Assembly (NCBI GenBank): GCA_946406095.1
Contig: CAMJJO010000025.1
Location: 1-15,519 of the forward strand
Direction: 5' to 3'
DNA from: an uncultured Bacteroidales bacterium
GTDB lineage: Bacteria > Bacteroidota > Bacteroidia > Bacteroidales > UBA932
DNA length: 15,519 bases
Shown: positions 13,283-15,519 of the stretch, in pieces
Layout of the letters: each line of letters begins with the position of its first letter
How positions within the stretch are numbered: the stretch's first letter is position 1
Notes under the pieces: model-generated
The model's database searches: none
Told to the model about the DNA's origin: nothing
The model's input: the letters and a program-made list of their open reading frames with translations, nothing else
Made by a program: the position numbers and the translations under genes

Positions 13283-15511
13283 CATCCTCTTCCCGAAGAG
13301 GTAGTATTTCTGATCCCCGAACCACAGGACTCCTTCTCCATTCAGCGCAGTGTAGCTGGTGTAGAAGGAGTTTCCCGTATCCCTGGGCGAGAAGATGCCT
13401 TCGTTGCTGAACCACACCGGCTGGTGCGCGCCCGGCACGAAGGTTCCGTCAAGGCGGTACATCGGCCCCCGCATCTGGTAGGAGGTCATCCCGTTGAAAT
13501 CGAAGCTGTCGTGCACCATCAGGAAGTACTTGCCGCTGCGTGCTTCCGGCCCTGAATAGTCGTAGATGGGGCAGGGGGAGCGGGGTTGCAGGACTGCCTG
13601 GCCGCCGTCGCGCATACGCAGGATTTCCGGGCGGCTCCAGTGGCGGCCGTCATCTTCGCTCACCGCCCATACGGGATGCCCCAGCGACGAGCGCATCACC
13701 GCGAACAGGCGTCCGTCCGGCAGGCCCACGATGCAGGCTTCTTCTATGGAATGGGGCTCTCTGGCCACGTAGGCCACGTCATTCTCCACTTTCCCGCCGT
13801 CGAACGCTTCCTCTCCGGTGTTGAAGAAGGAGATGCGGATATCCTTCACTTCCGGGTCCTCGTCTATATTCTCGTACTGCCAGAACTCCACCCGGCTGGT
13901 GCTGGTGCGGTCGTAGCGCGAGCATCCTGCCAGATAGCGCCCGTCCTGCCCGAAGCGCAGCGGCCTCTGCCACATGCACCATACCGGAGGGATGGCCGGA
14001 TCTTCCGGATCCTCCTTGAAGCGAATGGGGAAGGGGACGGTCTCGGTGGCGGACCAGGTCTCCCCGCAGTCGTCGGAATATCTGCCCTGCATTATGCCGC
14101 AGAGGTGTTTTTTGAGGGTAGTTTCCTGGTTCCAGAGGCAGTACAGGCGACCGCTCTTGCTCAACATAGGCTGCTGCCAGGCCGCCACGGGTCTGGGGTC
14201 TGCAAGGGTGGGGGAGCCGGCGATGATCTTCGGTTCCGTCCAGGTGCGGCCGCCATCCTCGCTCCGGGAAAAGACCACATGCTCGTCGTTCGCCGCCTCG
14301 AAGGAGCCTTGCGTCCAGAAGGCATACAGCAGGCCGCGGGCAGGGTCTTCCAGCACATGGAAATGGTCGTTGAAGCTGTCTCCGACCTTGCTGCCGTCCC
14401 GTCCGGAATCGGTCTTTGGCTGCTTCGGCACGTAGACGGTGAAGTCGTGGGGGATGACGTCGATATCGGTCGAAGGATCCACATAGTGCCAGTAGAAGTG
14501 CTCCGGCCAGCGCTTGCGGAAGTTTCCCACGTCGCTGAAGTGCTTCTCCAGCGCCTCGTCTGCAGTGGCGTAGCGGTGGCAGGATTCGGGGGATTTGGTG
14601 AAAACCGTCCACTGGCACTGGCTGGCTGCGTCTTGGTTAGGGTATCCGACCCAGATGACCGTGCCCCGCTTCGGGGGGAAGGCCGGATTCATCGTAAAGA
14701 TGGTGGTGAGGGCCGTGTTCTTGTTGCAGATCGGCTCCTGGGTAAGGAGCAGGGAGAGGTGCCTGCGGTGGAACTTCTGCTTTGGCTTGCGGGAGAAGGT
14801 ATCAAGGTCGGTGTTGCCGAAAAACGTGTTCTGCGCGAGTGTATGGCGCTTGATGTTATGGCTGTCGGTGAGAGTCTGCGGGTCGGCATAGGCCTTGCGG
14901 AAATTGAAGGCTCCGTCGCGCCGGGGCTTATACCATCCACGCTTGCGTGCATACTTTATTATGTCCTTGCTGCCCAGGAAGTTGACCGTGTCTTTGAGGT
15001 TGATTTCCCCGATGGTGTAGTAGTTGGGGATGGTGGCGATTTCGTCGTCCGGCACGCGCTGCGCAACCCAGTGTCTGCCCTTCACCACCGCCACCACCCA
15101 GCCTTCCTTCTGGTCGGCAACCAGATACGAGCGGCCGGAATCTGCATAACCGTATCTGTTTATGAGCGAGCCTATTATGTGCACCGCCTCGCGGGCGCTG
15201 CGGGCCTTCTGGATGGCGGTGGTGCGCACTTCGTAGATTATGCTGCCCTGCGCCCGGTCTTCGCGGGATTTGCACTGGTCGGATGTGATGCAGACTCCGT
15301 ATTCGTTGGCGTAGCTGTCGCCGGACGCCTGCCCGGGAAACTCGAACCAGAGGTATGCTGCGCGGTCTTTCGTGGCCGGCACGTTGTAGATATTGAGCAT
15401 CTGCTCGCCCCACTGGTCTTCGTTGTGGCCAAGGTAGACGTATCCGTCGGTGGTCGCGTTCCGCCCGGCGATTATGCCGAAGCACAGTATGGATATCAGG
15501 AGGGTGTTCAT
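13277..15511 (-). CDS. C69-type dipeptidase fused to a sialidase-like BNR propeller
   Basis: This 744-residue protein has two parts. Residues 10 to about 335 resemble peptidase family C69 (PepD-like Ntn hydrolases): Cys10 aligns with the nucleophile, the following GIIAGRNATTDG with the family's N-terminal strand, and HNED at 29-32 with the conserved N-E-D. Residues about 370-740 form a sialidase-like propeller with Asp boxes at 417-424 (SEDGGRTW), 479-486 (SDDCGETW) and 618-625 (SEDDGRHW). Neither an RIP motif nor a full arginine triad is obvious, so sialidase activity is uncertain. The hydrophobic stretch before Cys10 would be the propeptide or signal; only nine residues precede the nucleophile, and with 8 bases of upstream sequence left in the window the true start may lie further out. 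Expected location is periplasm or cell surface. Confidence 0.85.
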   Translation of the reverse strand: MNTLLISILCFGIIAGRNATTDGYVYLGHNEDQWGEQMLNIYNVPATKDRAAYLWFEFPGQASGDSYANEYGVCITSDQCKSREDRAQGSIIYEVRTTAIQKARSAREAVHIIGSLINRYGYADSGRSYLVADQKEGWVVAVVKGRHWVAQRVPDDEIATIPNYYTIGEINLKDTVNFLGSKDIIKYARKRGWYKPRRDGAFNFRKAYADPQTLTDSHNIKRHTLAQNTFFGNTDLDTFSRKPKQKFHRRHLSLLLTQEPICNKNTALTTIFTMNPAFPPKRGTVIWVGYPNQDAASQCQWTVFTKSPESCHRYATADEALEKHFSDVGNFRKRWPEHFYWHYVDPSTDIDVIPHDFTVYVPKQPKTDSGRDGSKVGDSFNDHFHVLEDPARGLLYAFWTQGSFEAANDEHVVFSRSEDGGRTWTEPKIIAGSPTLADPRPVAAWQQPMLSKSGRLYCLWNQETTLKKHLCGIMQGRYSDDCGETWSATETVPFPIRFKEDPEDPAIPPVWCMWQRPLRFGQDGRYLAGCSRYDRTSTSRVEFWQYENIDEDPEVKDIRISFFNTGEEAFDGGKVENDVAYVAREPHSIEEACIVGLPDGRLFAVMRSSLGHPVWAVSEDDGRHWSRPEILRMRDGGQAVLQPRSPCPIYDYSGPEARSGKYFLMVHDSFDFNGMTSYQMRGPMYRLDGTFVPGAHQPVWFSNEGIFSPRDTGNSFYTSYTALNGEGVLWFGDQKYYLFGKRML

Positions 15512-15519
15512 GGTGGTTT

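Noticed and set aside
1..15519. CRISPR array
   Set aside because: No regularly spaced short repeats; the repeats present occur only twice and are far apart.

Overview
The window most likely comes from the chromosome of a Bacteroidota (Bacteroidales-type) bacterium. Promoters of the Bacteroidota form (TTTG, about 20 bp, TAnnTTTG) can be read in front of several genes. There are several lipoproteins, an outer-membrane barrel protein ending in Phe, and a propeller/transmembrane/AraC regulator resembling the hybrid two-component systems of this phylum. The genus cannot be fixed from sequence alone. Composition changes near position 3,500: the left part is AT-richer and repeat-laden, the right part GC-rich and tightly packed.

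Left region (1-3,480): the 3' part of a tRNA-Arg(CCU) gene is followed by a long hairpin that reuses the tRNA acceptor end, then by a 71-bp sequence that recurs at 3406-3478. Between the two copies lie a minus-strand pair (outer-membrane barrel protein, then lipoprotein) and a RhuM-family gene with a textbook promoter. The rhuM gene is bracketed by two direct copies of an exactly 163-bp element with CCCCAAGTGA/TCACTTGGGG inverted ends. A tRNA end, flanking direct repeats and cassette-like cargo suggest a small genomic island or remnant. No integrase is present in the window.

Middle (3,536-5,475): a membrane AraC-type regulator with only a stub of sensor propeller and no signal peptide meets, stop codon to stop codon, a secreted type I phosphodiesterase / alkaline-phosphatase-superfamily enzyme. 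The phosphodiesterase shares a short divergent promoter region with the operon to its right.

Right region (5,476-13,282): seven plus-strand genes form one operon, six of the joins being overlaps or a 1-bp gap: lipoprotein, long-chain acyl-CoA synthetase, dCMP deaminase-family enzyme, S41 C-terminal processing protease, membrane-anchored zinc metallopeptidase, Tat-exported metallophosphoesterase, and a lipoprotein with a NAGPA-type phosphodiester glycosidase domain. Five of the seven products carry signals for the membrane or periplasm, so envelope upkeep (lipid activation, proteolysis, phosphodiester cleavage) is the probable theme; that is inference.

Right edge (13,277-15,511, minus): a 744-residue protein joins a C69 (Ntn-hydrolase) dipeptidase-like domain to a sialidase-like propeller with three Asp boxes. 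It and the paired 163-bp elements are the most unusual items here.
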